Shown here: one piece after another, positions 19,722 to 29,620 of the stretch
Layout of the letters: every line of letters begins with the position of its first letter
How positions within the stretch are numbered: position 1 is the first letter of the stretch
Source of the DNA: Paracoccus tegillarcae
Lineage (GTDB): Bacteria > Pseudomonadota > Alphaproteobacteria > Rhodobacterales > Rhodobacteraceae
Assembly (NCBI RefSeq): GCF_002847305.1
Contig: NZ_CP025408.1
Span: 480,001 to 544,000 of the forward strand
Reading direction: 5' to 3'
Length of the DNA stretch: 64,000 nucleotides
Notes under the pieces: generated by a model
The model's input: the letters and a program-made list of their open reading frames with translations, nothing else
What the model was told of the DNA's origin: nothing
Database searches by the model: none
Position numbers and translations under genes: made by a program

Positions 19722-20933
19722 TCAGGCGAACAATTCGCGACAGAACTGCAGCCCGTCGATCAGCGCGTCGACCTCTGCCTCGGTGTTATACATCGCGAAT
19801 GACGCCCGCGCCGAAGCGGTAATCCCGTAGAAATCCATCAACGGCATGGCGCAATGGCTGCCTGCCCGCACGGCAATGCCCCGCTTGTCGAGGATGGTCG
19901 AGATATCATGCGCATGCGCACCTTCCATCGTCATGGAAAAGATAGCGCCCTTGTCAGCCGCATCGCCCTGCACCTGTAGCCAGTTCAGGCTGCGCAGCTT
20001 GTCGCGCGCACGGTCACGCAGCGTGCGTTCATGTGCGGCCACGTTTTCCATGCCGATGTCCATCAGATATTCCAAGGCCGCGCCAAGCCCGATCTGGTTG
20101 ACGATACCGGGGGTGCCGGCCTCGAACTTCAACGGCGGATCGGCATAGACCACGCCATCGCGGCTGACAGTCTTGATCATATCGCCGCCGCCCATAAAGG
20201 GCCGCATCTCGGCCTGACGATCACGCGAAATCCAGATCGCCCCCGAACCGGAAGGACCGTAAAGCTTGTGCCCGGTGATGCAGTAGAAATCGACGCCAAG
20301 CGCGCTCAGATCAACGGGCATATGCACAGCCGCCTGCGAGCCGTCGACCAGCACCGGCACATCGGTCCCCGCGGCGATCGCCGCCACATCTACAACCGTG
20401 CCGGTCACGTTGGACATATGCGTCACTGCAACCAGCTTGGTCTTGGGCCCGATGGCAGCCAGCACCTTTTCGGCGGGCAGGCTGCCGTCGGGGTCCGGCT
20501 CGACCCATTTCAGCACCGCGCCCTGCCGCTCGCGCAGGAAATTCCATGGCACGATATTGGCGTGATGCTCCATCACCGACAGCACGATTTCATCGCCCGC
20601 CTGCAGGTTCGGCGCCGCCCAGCCATAGCTGACCAGATTGATCGCCTCGGTCGAACCGCTGGTAAAAATCACCTCTTCCTCATCGGGTGCATTGAGGAAA
20701 CGCGCGATGATGGCGCGGACGCGCTCGTAATTATCGGTGGCCAGGTTCGACAGAAAATGCAGCCCGCGATGCACATTGGCATATTCGCCCTCATAGGCGC
20801 GCGTAATCGCATCGATGACCTGCCGGGGCTTTTGCGCGCTGGCACCGCTGTCCAGATAAACCAGCGGTCTCTTGTTCACCTGCCGAGACAGGATGGGAAA
20901 ATCCGCGCGGATCTTTTCAACGTCAAAACTCAT
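19722..20933 (-). CDS. sufS: cysteine desulfurase SufS
   Basis: 403-residue PLP enzyme that takes sulfur from cysteine for the Suf Fe-S assembly machine. The N-terminus PILSRQVNKRPLVYLDSGASAQKP is typical of group II desulfurases. The PLP lysine is in TGHKLYGPSG and the active cysteine is in RAGSHCAMPLM, in the short loop characteristic of SufS. It overlaps the upstream YIP1 gene by 4 nt and closes the operon. No sufE or sufU is visible here. Confidence 0.96.
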   Translation of the reverse strand: MSFDVEKIRADFPILSRQVNKRPLVYLDSGASAQKPRQVIDAITRAYEGEYANVHRGLHFLSNLATDNYERVRAIIARFLNAPDEEEVIFTSGSTEAINLVSYGWAAPNLQAGDEIVLSVMEHHANIVPWNFLRERQGAVLKWVEPDPDGSLPAEKVLAAIGPKTKLVAVTHMSNVTGTVVDVAAIAAGTDVPVLVDGSQAAVHMPVDLSALGVDFYCITGHKLYGPSGSGAIWISRDRQAEMRPFMGGGDMIKTVSRDGVVYADPPLKFEAGTPGIVNQIGLGAALEYLMDIGMENVAAHERTLRDRARDKLRSLNWLQVQGDAADKGAIFSMTMEGAHAHDISTILDKRGIAVRAGSHCAMPLMDFYGITASARASFAMYNTEAEVDALIDGLQFCRELFA

Positions 20934-21526
20934 GCGGGCACCTCGGGCAAAAGGCCGAAAGCGGCCGCGACGAAGGATAGCAGGAAGGCAAAGGCAAACA
21001 TCGCTGCGACCATGCCCAGAAACACCTTAAAGCCGCTGCGAAAGCCGTGCAGAACCTTTGTGAACTGCACGGTGAGGTAAAAGAACATGCCAGCGGCGGC
21101 CAGACCAAGAAGCGCCCCCAGACCCGGCATGATCGGCAACAGCACAATCTGCGCCAACTGGACCAGCAACAACACTGCCTCTATCCAGACAACCAGGATC
21201 AGCGCATCCTCGAAAGTGCCATCGCCGCCGAACATCCGACCGACGCCCGCCATCAGCCCCGCTGACAGAACCACTGCAGCCATTTGCAACCCGGCCAGTA
21301 TCAGCGGCTGGTCCACGATCCAGCCGTAAGGCCGCGGCTCGCCATCGACGGGTACCGTCACCAGGGCCGCGGTCAGTGATGCCAGAATCGCAGCCAGCGA
21401 CACCACCAGCACAGCCAGCGCCCAACGGACGCCAAGCGGATAGTCGACATCCAGTATCGCACGCGCAGCCTGAGCCGGGTTTCGCAAGGTCATGCCGACC
21501 AGCAATCTGATATTCAGCCCGTTCAT
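20930..21526 (-). CDS. YIP1-family membrane protein within the suf operon
   Basis: 198 residues with about five hydrophobic segments (for instance ALAVLVVSLAAILASLTAAL and VWIEAVLLLVQLAQIVLLPI). The layout suits the YIP1/DUF-type integral membrane family. ATG 21526 overlaps the preceding gene's stop (ATGA), so I prefer it over the upstream in-frame codon at 21562. It sits between a second YIP1 protein and sufS. Function unknown; the tight coupling suggests a membrane role linked to Fe-S assembly. Confidence 0.8.
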   Translation of the reverse strand: MNGLNIRLLVGMTLRNPAQAARAILDVDYPLGVRWALAVLVVSLAAILASLTAALVTVPVDGEPRPYGWIVDQPLILAGLQMAAVVLSAGLMAGVGRMFGGDGTFEDALILVVWIEAVLLLVQLAQIVLLPIMPGLGALLGLAAAGMFFYLTVQFTKVLHGFRSGFKVFLGMVAAMFAFAFLLSFVAAAFGLLPEVPA

Positions 21527-22041
21527 GCCGTCCTCGTCAATGCCACGATCCCTGCGCCCCATATCACGACAAAACCGATCCCCGCCACTGCGCGCGTCAA
21601 GGTCAGCGCCGGGCCGTCACCCAGGAACCCCGCGACCAGCCCCGACAGCAGCATCGCCGGCGAGATGGCCAGCAGCGCCCAGAACAGCGCCAGCCGTGAA
21701 TGCCGTGGGTCCAGTGGCCGTCCGGTCAGGCGTGACAAGGCCGAGACCAGCGCCGCCACCGCATAGGCAATCACCGGCATCAGGAACATCACCGCCATGA
21801 TCGCACCGCTGATCCGCGCTTCCAGCGGGATCGAGGGGTCCAATTCGGCGGCCCGTGCATGACCCGGCGCCTGAGCGATCAGAAAGATCAGCATCGCCGC
21901 CAGCAACACGACCAGCAGCGTCCGGTCTGGCATATCCGCCATTCCCCGCACCACCTGACGCGGGGCCCACCAGCTTTGCAACACACGCGGCAAGATGCCG
22001 CGGGGGGCCGCCGTCAAATTTTGGCCCGTCGCGTCAGCCAT
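21523..22041 (-). CDS. YIP1-family membrane protein within the suf operon
   Basis: 172 residues with about four membrane helices (LLVVLLAAMLIFLIAQAPG and IMAVMFLMPVIAYAVAALVS among them) after a short cytoplasmic N-terminus. It starts inside the 3' end of sufD (28-nt overlap, another frame) and overlaps the next YIP1 gene by 4 nt. The two neighbours look like a pair that may form one complex. No catalytic motif is visible. Confidence 0.8.
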   Translation of the reverse strand: MADATGQNLTAAPRGILPRVLQSWWAPRQVVRGMADMPDRTLLVVLLAAMLIFLIAQAPGHARAAELDPSIPLEARISGAIMAVMFLMPVIAYAVAALVSALSRLTGRPLDPRHSRLALFWALLAISPAMLLSGLVAGFLGDGPALTLTRAVAGIGFVVIWGAGIVALTRTA

Positions 22042-23354
22042 GCCTCTAACCGATGGTTGATCTGTTCGCGCAAGCCCTCATCTGCGACCTCGTCCAGCGC
22101 ATCGGCCAGGAAGGAAAGCACCAGCAAGACGATAGCCCGATCCTTGGGCACGCCCCTGGAACGCAGATAGAACAGCGCGGTCTCGTCGATAGCACCCGTG
22201 GTCGAGCCATGCGAGCAGACGACGTCATCGGCATAGATTTCCAATTCTGGCTTGGCCAGGAACTGACTGTCCTCATCCAGCAGCAAAGCCTGACTGATCT
22301 GATAGCCGTCGGTTTTCTGCGCGCCGGCCTTGACCAGAATCTTGCCTTGGAACACGCCCTTGGCACCGTTTTTCAGAACCTTCTTGAAGACCTGACGGCT
22401 TTCGCAGCGCTCTGCGCCATGCGTGACAAAGACCGTGTCGTCATGATGGAACGGCCCCTTGTCGCCATCGCCCAGCACAGCGGCAGCGATATGGCCGACC
22501 GCATCATCGCCCACAAACTCGATCACGCCTTCATGGCGCATCAGCGTGCCGTTGACCGACAGCGTAAAGCTGCGGAACTGGGCCTCACGGTCGACACGCG
22601 CGAATATGGCGCTGAACCCCAGCTTTTGGTGTCCCGCGCGTTTGGCCGCGATGTGATGCAGCTTGGCGCCCGGCGCCAGATCGACCTCTATCTGGCCGTT
22701 GCTGCGCGCACCGACCATGCCGGTTTCCAGCAATGTCAGCTCGGCGTCTTGCTCCAGCCGGATGACGTGATGCCAGATGACATCGGCATCGTCTTTCGCA
22801 CGGCGATGCAGGATATGGATGGGCTTTGCCGGCTTTCCGGTCACGCGGATCAGCACGCCTTCATCTGCGGCAGCCGTGTTCAGCGCCGCAAAGGGCCGCT
22901 TGACCGGGTTCTGGCCCGCCGTTTCAAGCACGCCATACAGATCCTTGGCCCAATGGCCGGCTTCGCCCTCGACCGACGACAGGATGTCGATCTCAACGCC
23001 GTCCTGCGACAGATCCGAGCTGGCGGCAGCATCAAAACGGCCATCCACGAAAACGATCAGCAGCCGGTCAAGATCCGTGAAAAGCGGCGAGTCGGGCGAC
23101 TTGTCCTCGATCTCGATGGGGTCCGGGCGGGGCGCATTGAACGAACGCGGATCGGTATAACGCCAGTATTCGTCGCGCGCTCCGGGCAAGCCCATCTCGC
23201 GCAGGCGCGCCAGCGCGTCTGCGCGGGCGGGCGCGGTAAAGCCGCCCTCTGGCAAGGTCAGCGCGTCAAGCCGCGCGTCCAGCGCGTCGGCCTTTTTCGG
23301 CGCGCCGCTGACCTGCGGAGTCACGTCCTTGGTTTGGACAGCAGCGTCAGACAT
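22014..23354 (-). CDS. sufD: Fe-S cluster assembly protein SufD
   Basis: 446-residue subunit of the SufBC2D scaffold. The C-terminal half is the SufBD beta-helix domain with the family segments KILVKAGAQKTDGYQISQALLL and DDVVCSHGSTTGAIDETALFYL, which includes the conserved C-S-H-G stretch at the SufB-SufD interface. ATG 23354 overlaps the sufC stop (TGATG); the TTG one codon upstream is disfavoured. Confidence 0.95.
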   Translation of the reverse strand: MSDAAVQTKDVTPQVSGAPKKADALDARLDALTLPEGGFTAPARADALARLREMGLPGARDEYWRYTDPRSFNAPRPDPIEIEDKSPDSPLFTDLDRLLIVFVDGRFDAAASSDLSQDGVEIDILSSVEGEAGHWAKDLYGVLETAGQNPVKRPFAALNTAAADEGVLIRVTGKPAKPIHILHRRAKDDADVIWHHVIRLEQDAELTLLETGMVGARSNGQIEVDLAPGAKLHHIAAKRAGHQKLGFSAIFARVDREAQFRSFTLSVNGTLMRHEGVIEFVGDDAVGHIAAAVLGDGDKGPFHHDDTVFVTHGAERCESRQVFKKVLKNGAKGVFQGKILVKAGAQKTDGYQISQALLLDEDSQFLAKPELEIYADDVVCSHGSTTGAIDETALFYLRSRGVPKDRAIVLLVLSFLADALDEVADEGLREQINHRLEAWLTRRAKI

Positions 23355-24109
23355 CAACCAGCCTCCGTGACAAGATCGCCGTAACCCTCGGTCTCGACCT
23401 GCAGCGCCAGTTCCGGGCCGCCGGTTTTCACGATCCGGCCATCCGCCATGATATGAACGACATCGGGTTTGATGTGGTCCAGCAGGCGCTGATAATGGGT
23501 GATGACCAAGAAGCTGCGATCAGGGCTGCGCAGCGCGTTCACGCCGTCGGCCACCAAGCGCATCGCATCGACATCAAGGCCGCTATCGGTCTCGTCCATG
23601 ATGCACATGCGCGGTTCCAGCATGGCCATCTGCAGGATTTCGTTTCGCTTTTTCTCACCGCCCGAAAAGCCCACATTGACCGGGCGCTTCAGCATATCCG
23701 CGTCGATTTTGAGATCAGCGGCCTTGGCGCGCACGACCTTGAGAAACTCGCCCGCCGACAGTTCATCCTGTCCGCGCGCCTTGCGCTGTGCGTTCACGGC
23801 GGTGCGCAGAAATGTCATGTTGCCCACGCCGGGGATCTCGACCGGGTACTGGAATGCCAGAAACAGGCCAGCGGCGGCGCGTTCCTCGGGATCCATGTCC
23901 AGCAGATCGGCACCCTCGAGGCTGGCCGATCCTTCGGTCACCTCATAGCCATCACGACCCGACAGCACATAGGACAGCGTGGATTTGCCCGACCCGTTCG
24001 GCCCCATGATCGCATGGACCTGACCGGCGGGAATTTCCAGATCGACACCCTTAAGGATACGCTTGTCTTCTTCCTCAAGTTTCACGTGCAAGTTATTGAT
24101 TTTCAGCAT
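23354..24109 (-). CDS. sufC: Fe-S cluster assembly ATPase SufC
   Basis: 251-residue ABC-type ATPase driving the SufBC2D scaffold. Walker A is GPNGSGKST, the signature is FSGGEKKRNE (the SufC-specific form) and Walker B is MCIMDETDSGLD. ATG 24109 (MLKINNLHVK) follows GGAAGGA; the longer ORF to 24154 would give an atypical N-terminus and overlap sufB. Member of the suf operon. Confidence 0.96.
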   Translation of the reverse strand: MLKINNLHVKLEEEDKRILKGVDLEIPAGQVHAIMGPNGSGKSTLSYVLSGRDGYEVTEGSASLEGADLLDMDPEERAAAGLFLAFQYPVEIPGVGNMTFLRTAVNAQRKARGQDELSAGEFLKVVRAKAADLKIDADMLKRPVNVGFSGGEKKRNEILQMAMLEPRMCIMDETDSGLDVDAMRLVADGVNALRSPDRSFLVITHYQRLLDHIKPDVVHIMADGRIVKTGGPELALQVETEGYGDLVTEAG

Positions 24110-24134
24110 CTGTAATGATCCTTCCGGCGTGGCC

Positions 24135-25652
24135 TCAGCCGACGCTTCCTTCAAGTGAGATAGCGACGAGGCTTTGCGCTTCCATCGCGAATTCCATCGG
24201 CAGTGCCTGCAGCACCTCTTTGGCGAAGCCGTTGACGATCAGCGCGATCGCCTCTTCCTCGCCCATGCCGCGCTGGCGACAATAGAACAGCTGGTCATCA
24301 TCGACCTTGCTGGTCGTGGCCTCGTGTTCGACGCGGCTGCTGGTATTCTTGACCTCGATATAAGGCACGGTATGCGCACCGCATTCAGATCCGATCAGCA
24401 GGCTGTCGCATTGCGTATAGTTGCGGCTGTTCGTGGCACGCGGGTGCATCGACACCAGCCCGCGATAGGTGTTCTGCGCCTTGCCCGCGGAAATTCCTTT
24501 GGAAACAATGCGAGAGCGGGTGCTCTTGCCAAGATGGATCATCTTGGTCCCGGTATCGGCCTGCTGGAAATTGTTGGCAATGGCGATGGAATAGAACTCG
24601 CCGCTGCTTTCATTGCCGCGCAGGATGCAGGACGGGTATTTCCATGTGATCGCAGAGCCGGTTTCGACCTGGGTCCACATGACCTTGGCCCGGTCCTCGC
24701 GGCAATCGGCGCGCTTGGTCACGAAGTTATAGATCCCGCCCTTGCCGTCCTCGTCGCCGGGGAACCAGTTCTGAACGGTCGAATACTTGACCTCTGCATC
24801 CTCAAGAATGACGATTTCCACCACGGCTGCGTGCAGCTGATTGGTATCGCGCTTGGGCGCCGTGCAGCCTTCGAGATAGCTGACATAGCTGCCCTTTTCG
24901 GCGATGATCAGCGTGCGTTCGAACTGGCCGGTATTTTCGGCGTTGATGCGGAAATAAGTCGACAGTTCCATCGGGCAGCGGACGCCCTCGGGGATATAGA
25001 CGAAGCTGCCATCCGAAAACACGGCGCTGTTCAGCGTGGCGAAATAGTTATCCGATTGCGGCACGACCGAACCCAGATATTTCTTCACCAGTTCGGGGTG
25101 CTCGCGGATCGCCTCTGAGATCGAGCAGAAGATCACGCCGGCCTTGGCCAGCTCATCCTTGAAGGTCGTGCCGACGCTGACGCTGTCAAAGACCGCATCC
25201 ACGGCAACCTTGCGGCCCTCGGCGGGCGCATCGCCTGCGCCTTCGACGCCGGCAAGGATCATCTGTTCCTTCAGCGGTATGCCCAGCTTTTCATAGGTCG
25301 CCAGCAGCTTGGGATCGACCTCGTCCAGCGATTTGGGTTTGACTTCCATGCTTTTCGGGCGGGCGTAATAATACTGATCCTGAAAGTCGATCTCAGGATA
25401 GTTCAGCATGGCCCAGGTCGGTTCGGTCATGGTCTGCCAGCGGCGGAACGCCTCTAGCCGCCAGTCGGTCATCCATTCCGGCTCGCCATTCTTTTCCGAG
25501 ATCAGGCGCACGATGTCTTCGTTTACGCCCTTGGGGGCGTATTCCATCTCGATCTCGGTATCCCAGCCATATTTATAGCTGCCCATGTTCTGCACTGTCT
25601 CGACGGTTTCCCGGTCGACACCTTCGCGCACCTCAAGATCGGTCTCGCTCAT
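24135..25652 (-). CDS. sufB: Fe-S cluster assembly protein SufB
   Basis: 505-residue scaffold subunit on which the nascent Fe-S cluster forms. Conserved segments are [38 protein letters not shown] and [23 protein letters not shown] in the C-terminal SufBD domain. Translation starts at ATG 25652 (MSETDLEV) after GAAGGGCG. It lies 31 nt downstream of a cysteine desulfurase gene. Confidence 0.97.
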   Translation of the reverse strand: MSETDLEVREGVDRETVETVQNMGSYKYGWDTEIEMEYAPKGVNEDIVRLISEKNGEPEWMTDWRLEAFRRWQTMTEPTWAMLNYPEIDFQDQYYYARPKSMEVKPKSLDEVDPKLLATYEKLGIPLKEQMILAGVEGAGDAPAEGRKVAVDAVFDSVSVGTTFKDELAKAGVIFCSISEAIREHPELVKKYLGSVVPQSDNYFATLNSAVFSDGSFVYIPEGVRCPMELSTYFRINAENTGQFERTLIIAEKGSYVSYLEGCTAPKRDTNQLHAAVVEIVILEDAEVKYSTVQNWFPGDEDGKGGIYNFVTKRADCREDRAKVMWTQVETGSAITWKYPSCILRGNESSGEFYSIAIANNFQQADTGTKMIHLGKSTRSRIVSKGISAGKAQNTYRGLVSMHPRATNSRNYTQCDSLLIGSECGAHTVPYIEVKNTSSRVEHEATTSKVDDDQLFYCRQRGMGEEEAIALIVNGFAKEVLQALPMEFAMEAQSLVAISLEGSVG

Positions 25653-25683
25653 CTTTCGCCCTTCCTCGTGCCGACTGAAGCAG

Positions 25684-26727
25684 TCAGCCATTCCGTTCGC
25701 GCCACCGCAGATACGCTTTTTCCCACGCATCCGCAAAGCGATTCACCTCATCCACCGTGGTGGCGGGCCCAAAAGAAACGCGTATGGCCGAGGCGGCGTC
25801 GCTATCCGAATAGCCCATCGCCTGCAAGGCGCCGCTGGCGCGCACCTTTCCCGATGAACAGGCCGAACCCGCCGAAATGGCAAAACCCGCCAGATCCATC
25901 TGCATGACCTGCGTTTCCCCCTTCCAGCCGGATGTAAGAACGCAGCTGGTATTCGGCAAGCGCCGCGCACCCAGTCCCGCGATCTTTGCATCCGGGGCGA
26001 CGTCCAGAATCCGGGCCTCCAACCCGTCCCGCATCTCGGCGATGCGATCCCAGGTTCCGGCCTCAAGATCACGCTGAGCGGTGACGGCCGCAGCAGCAAA
26101 ACCGGCGATGCCGATCAGGTTTTCGGTGCCGGCCCGGCGCCCCTGTTCCTGGCCGCCGCCCCGAATCAACGCCTGAATATCGGTGCCTTTCTTCAGGATC
26201 AGCGCGCCGATGCCCTTTGGGCCGCCCAGTTTGTGCGCACTGACAAAGCCAGCCGTGACATCCAGCCAGTTGAAGGCAAGCGGCACCTTGCCGAACGCCT
26301 GCGTCAGATCGCTGCTGGCCAGACCGGCGGGCAAATCCTGCATCACGCCGGTTTCGTTATTGGCCAGTTGCAGGCTGCTATGCGTCGGATCGGCGATGGT
26401 CACGATCCCGTCAGCGTCCACCGGCAGCACCGGATCGCACCAGACCTTGATCGCGCTGTGTTCGATCGCCGCACAGGCGATGCCCTGCCCGGCCAGCACC
26501 ATTGTCGCGGCCTCTGTCGTGCCTGAGGTAAAGACGACATCCGCGCCCTCGGCCCCCAATGCGATGGCCACGGCGTCGCGCGACCGTTCCAGCAGCATCT
26601 TGGCGGCACGGCCTTCGGCATGAACGGATGACGGGTTCCCGGCCAGCTCCATCGCATCGACCATTGCGGTCTTGACCTCTGGCCGCAGCGGGGTGGTTGC
26701 ATTCCAGTCCAGATAATGACGGTTCAT
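25684..26727 (-). CDS. cysteine desulfurase, IscS/NifS-like (group I)
   Basis: 347-residue PLP-dependent aminotransferase-fold protein, shorter than the usual 390-400. The N-terminus [14 protein letters not shown] and the PLP site [10 protein letters not shown] mark the IscS/NifS group. The active-site loop [10 protein letters not shown] carries the cysteine. It overlaps coaBC by 4 nt and precedes sufB, so the operon encodes two desulfurases (this and SufS). In relatives an IscR-type regulator often sits here; none is present in this window. Confidence 0.92.
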   Translation of the reverse strand: MNRHYLDWNATTPLRPEVKTAMVDAMELAGNPSSVHAEGRAAKMLLERSRDAVAIALGAEGADVVFTSGTTEAATMVLAGQGIACAAIEHSAIKVWCDPVLPVDADGIVTIADPTHSSLQLANNETGVMQDLPAGLASSDLTQAFGKVPLAFNWLDVTAGFVSAHKLGGPKGIGALILKKGTDIQALIRGGGQEQGRRAGTENLIGIAGFAAAAVTAQRDLEAGTWDRIAEMRDGLEARILDVAPDAKIAGLGARRLPNTSCVLTSGWKGETQVMQMDLAGFAISAGSACSSGKVRASGALQAMGYSDSDAASAIRVSFGPATTVDEVNRFADAWEKAYLRWRERNG

Positions 26728-27956
26728 CCCAGCGCATCCGCCATCCGCTGCGCCAGACGGCGCGCAACCTCATCCTTGCCCATGCGCGGCCAATCCTCGG
26801 CGCCGTCCTCGGTGATCAGGGTCACGGTGTTTTCTGCGCCGCCCATGATGCCGGTCTCGGGGCTGACGTCATTGGCGACAATCCAGTCGCAGCCCTTGCG
26901 CAACCGCTTGGCGGTGGCATGGGCGATCACATCATCCGTCTCCGCCGCAAAACCGACGACCAATTCCGGGCGACCATTCATCAACTTGCTGACCCAGGCC
27001 AGAATGTCCGGGTTTTCGGTAAAATCCAGCGCCGGAAACGTACCGGACCCATCCTTCTTTATCTTCGAGCCGCTGGCATTCTTGACCTGCCAATCGGCCA
27101 CCGCTGCAGCCATCACAGCTGCATCTGCCGGCAATGCGGCCTCGACGGCATCACGCATCTGTTGTGCAGTTTCGACGGCGATCACATCGACCCCATCGGG
27201 CGGGGCAACCGATGCTGGCCCGGTCACGAAACTGATTTTCGCGCCCAGATCGCGCAAGGCGGCGGCGATCGCCGTGCCCTGCGCGCCCGATGAGCGGTTG
27301 GCGATATAGCGCACCGGATCAATCGGTTCATGCGTCGGCCCCGAGGTCACGATGATATGTTTGCCGGCCAGCGCACCGGGCGCCACCTTATCCTGCGGCA
27401 TCAAGCGCAGCGGTGCGGCACCAAGTGCGTCCTGCGTCGCGGCGATGATCGCCTCTGGCTCGGCCATCCGGCCAGAGCCGAATTCGCCGCACGCCATGGC
27501 GCCCGCATCAGGGCCCACGATCAGGATGCCATCCTCGCGCAGCGTGGCCAGGTTGCGCCGCGTCGCCGGATGGTCCCACATCCGCACATTCATCGCAGGC
27601 GCGATCAGGACCTGCTTGTTCGACGCCAATAGCAGGGTCGAGGCCAGATCATCGGCAAGCCCATGAGCCATCTTGGCCATCAGATCAGCCGTGGCCGGCG
27701 CCACCACCACCAGATCGGCATTCCGGGTCAGGGCGATATGACCGATCTCAGCCTCGGTCGAGATATCGAACAGATCCTGATGCACGGCCTCTCCGGCCAG
27801 AACCGAAACCGCCATCGGCGTGGTGAACTCGGCGCCTGCGCGGGTCAGAACGGGCGTTACCTCGGCCCCTGCCCCCTTGAAGAGCCGGATCAGCGCGGGG
27901 ATCTTGTAGGCCGCGATGCCGCCGCCGATGATCAGAAGGATACGCTTGCCGTCCAT
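26724..27956 (-). CDS. coaBC: bifunctional phosphopantothenoylcysteine decarboxylase/phosphopantothenate-cysteine ligase
   Basis: 410-residue enzyme for two steps of coenzyme A synthesis. The N-terminal flavoprotein CoaC half (to about 190) has GGGIAAYK, the decarboxylase PAMNVRMWDHPA and the substrate cysteine in MACGEFGSGRMAE. The C-terminal CoaB half starts near GKHIIVTSGPTHEPID. Complete length. It heads the operon coaBC-desulfurase-sufBCD and is divergent from yifB. Confidence 0.96.
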   Translation of the reverse strand: MDGKRILLIIGGGIAAYKIPALIRLFKGAGAEVTPVLTRAGAEFTTPMAVSVLAGEAVHQDLFDISTEAEIGHIALTRNADLVVVAPATADLMAKMAHGLADDLASTLLLASNKQVLIAPAMNVRMWDHPATRRNLATLREDGILIVGPDAGAMACGEFGSGRMAEPEAIIAATQDALGAAPLRLMPQDKVAPGALAGKHIIVTSGPTHEPIDPVRYIANRSSGAQGTAIAAALRDLGAKISFVTGPASVAPPDGVDVIAVETAQQMRDAVEAALPADAAVMAAAVADWQVKNASGSKIKKDGSGTFPALDFTENPDILAWVSKLMNGRPELVVGFAAETDDVIAHATAKRLRKGCDWIVANDVSPETGIMGGAENTVTLITEDGAEDWPRMGKDEVARRLAQRMADALG

Positions 27957-28022
27957 GCCGGTCTCCTGTTGCTTGGCTGACAGATAGCCCCCGCCCCCCG
28001 ACTTCGCAAGAAAGCTGCCCCG

Positions 28023-28053
28023 TTAACCATGTCTTAAGGCGCGGCCCTTAACC
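28023..28053. promoter_or_regulatory. CtrA box (TTAA-N7-TTAA) plus half-site upstream of yifB/comM
   Basis: TTAACCATGTCTTAAG at 28023-28038 fits the CtrA consensus TTAA-N7-TTAA exactly (28023-28026 and 28034-28037, seven bases between). A second TTAACC half-site (inside another TTAACCATG) lies at 28048-28053. Both precede the yifB ATG at 28076. CtrA control of comM is known in Rhodobacter capsulatus; binding here is inferred. Confidence 0.6.
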
Positions 28054-28075
28054 ATGATGAAAAACGGGGGAACAG

Positions 28076-29590
28076 ATGGTCGCGATCGCCTATTCGGTCG
28101 CCTTTGAGGGGGTGGATGCGCGTCTGGTCGAGGTGCAGTGTTCGGTGTCACCGGGGCTGCCCGGCTTTGCCATCGTCGGTCTGCCGGACAAGGCGGTAAG
28201 CGAGGCGCGCGAACGGGTCCGCGCCGCCTTTGACGCGTTATCGGTGGCCTTGCCGAGCCGGCGGATCACGGTGAACCTGTCGCCGGCGGATCTGCCGAAA
28301 GAAGGCTCTCACTTCGATCTGCCCATCGCGCTGGCAGTGCTGGCCGCCATTGAAATCGTGCCCGGCGATGAATTGGCGCGCTGCGTCTGCCTGGGCGAAC
28401 TGGCGCTGGACGGTCGGTTGGTGCCGGTCACGGGCGCCCTGCCCGCTGCGATGGCGGCAGCGGAAGAAGATCGCGCGCTGATCTGCCCGCGCGCCTGTGG
28501 ACCAGAGGCAGCCTGGGTCGAATCGGTGCCAGTACTGGCGCCAACGTCGCTGCGCGAGGCGGTCGATCACCTGACCGATCGCGCGCCCATCGCCCCAGCA
28601 CGGCCCGGCACGATCCAGGCGCCTGAATTCATCGCCTGCCTGTCCGAAGTGAAGGGGCAGGAACGCGCCAAACGCGCGCTGGAGATTGCCGCCGCCGGAC
28701 GCCATCACCTGCTGATGGTTGGCCCGCCCGGTGCAGGAAAATCCATGCTGGCAGCGCGGATGGCAGGGCTGCTGCCGCCGCTATCGGCCGCCGAGGCACT
28801 GGAAACCTCGATGATCCATTCGCTGGCCGGCGTGCTGAAGGATGGCGGTATCCCGCGACATCCACCGATGCGCGAGCCGCATCATACGGCCTCGATGGCG
28901 GCGATTGTCGGCGGCGGTCGCAGCGCAAAACCGGGCGAGATCAGCCTCGCCCATAACGGGCTGCTGTTTCTGGACGAATTTCCCGAATTTTCGCGACAGG
29001 TGCTGGAAACGCTGCGCCAGCCCATCGAAACGGGCGAAGTCGTGGTGGCCCGCGCAAATGCCCATGTGCGCTATCCCTGCCGGTTCCAGTTGATCGCGGC
29101 GGCAAACCCCTGCCGGTGTGGCCATCTGGCTGATGCGGCGCGGGCCTGCTCTCGGGCGCCAAACTGCGGTTCGGATTATCTGGGCAAGATCTCCGGGCCG
29201 CTGATGGATCGATTTGATCTGCGTATCGAGGTGCCGCAGGTCAGCTTTCTGGATCTCGACCTGCCAGCCGACGGCGAAAAATCGGCGGCAATAGCCGAAC
29301 GCGTAGAGGCAGCCCGCGCGGTTCAGACGGCGCGCTTCAGCGAGCGGTCGCGTGCGCGTGTCAATGCCGAGGCTTCGGGCGCCATCCTGGACGAAATCGC
29401 GGCACCCGACAGCGAAGGTCGGGCGCTGATCCTGAAAGCATCCGAGAAGCTCGGCCTGACGGCGCGGGGCTATCATCGCATATTGCGAACGGCGCGAACC
29501 ATTGCCGATCTGGATGGCAGCGAGGCAGTGCGGGTGAACCATCTGGCCGAAGCGATCAGCTATCGGCTGCCCTTTGTGGCGGGCGGGTAG
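28076..29590 (+). CDS. comM: YifB/ComM-family AAA+ ATPase (Mg-chelatase-like)
   Basis: 504 residues. ComM is a hexameric helicase that promotes branch migration during natural transformation. Order: N-terminal Lon-protease-like ChlI domain (to about 170), AAA+ domain with Walker A VGPPGAGKSML and Walker B LLFLDEFPEF, a four-cysteine segment (AANPCRCGHLADAARACSRAPNC) and a C-terminal Mg-chelatase-type domain (GLTARGYHRILRTARTIADLDG). ATG 28076 follows GGGGGAACAG. The CtrA box upstream fits a role in DNA uptake or gene-transfer-agent reception. Confidence 0.94.
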   Translation: MVAIAYSVAFEGVDARLVEVQCSVSPGLPGFAIVGLPDKAVSEARERVRAAFDALSVALPSRRITVNLSPADLPKEGSHFDLPIALAVLAAIEIVPGDELARCVCLGELALDGRLVPVTGALPAAMAAAEEDRALICPRACGPEAAWVESVPVLAPTSLREAVDHLTDRAPIAPARPGTIQAPEFIACLSEVKGQERAKRALEIAAAGRHHLLMVGPPGAGKSMLAARMAGLLPPLSAAEALETSMIHSLAGVLKDGGIPRHPPMREPHHTASMAAIVGGGRSAKPGEISLAHNGLLFLDEFPEFSRQVLETLRQPIETGEVVVARANAHVRYPCRFQLIAAANPCRCGHLADAARACSRAPNCGSDYLGKISGPLMDRFDLRIEVPQVSFLDLDLPADGEKSAAIAERVEAARAVQTARFSERSRARVNAEASGAILDEIAAPDSEGRALILKASEKLGLTARGYHRILRTARTIADLDGSEAVRVNHLAEAISYRLPFVAGG

Positions 29591-29620
29591 AACCCGACCG
29601 CCTTGCGTGCCGCGACCGCC

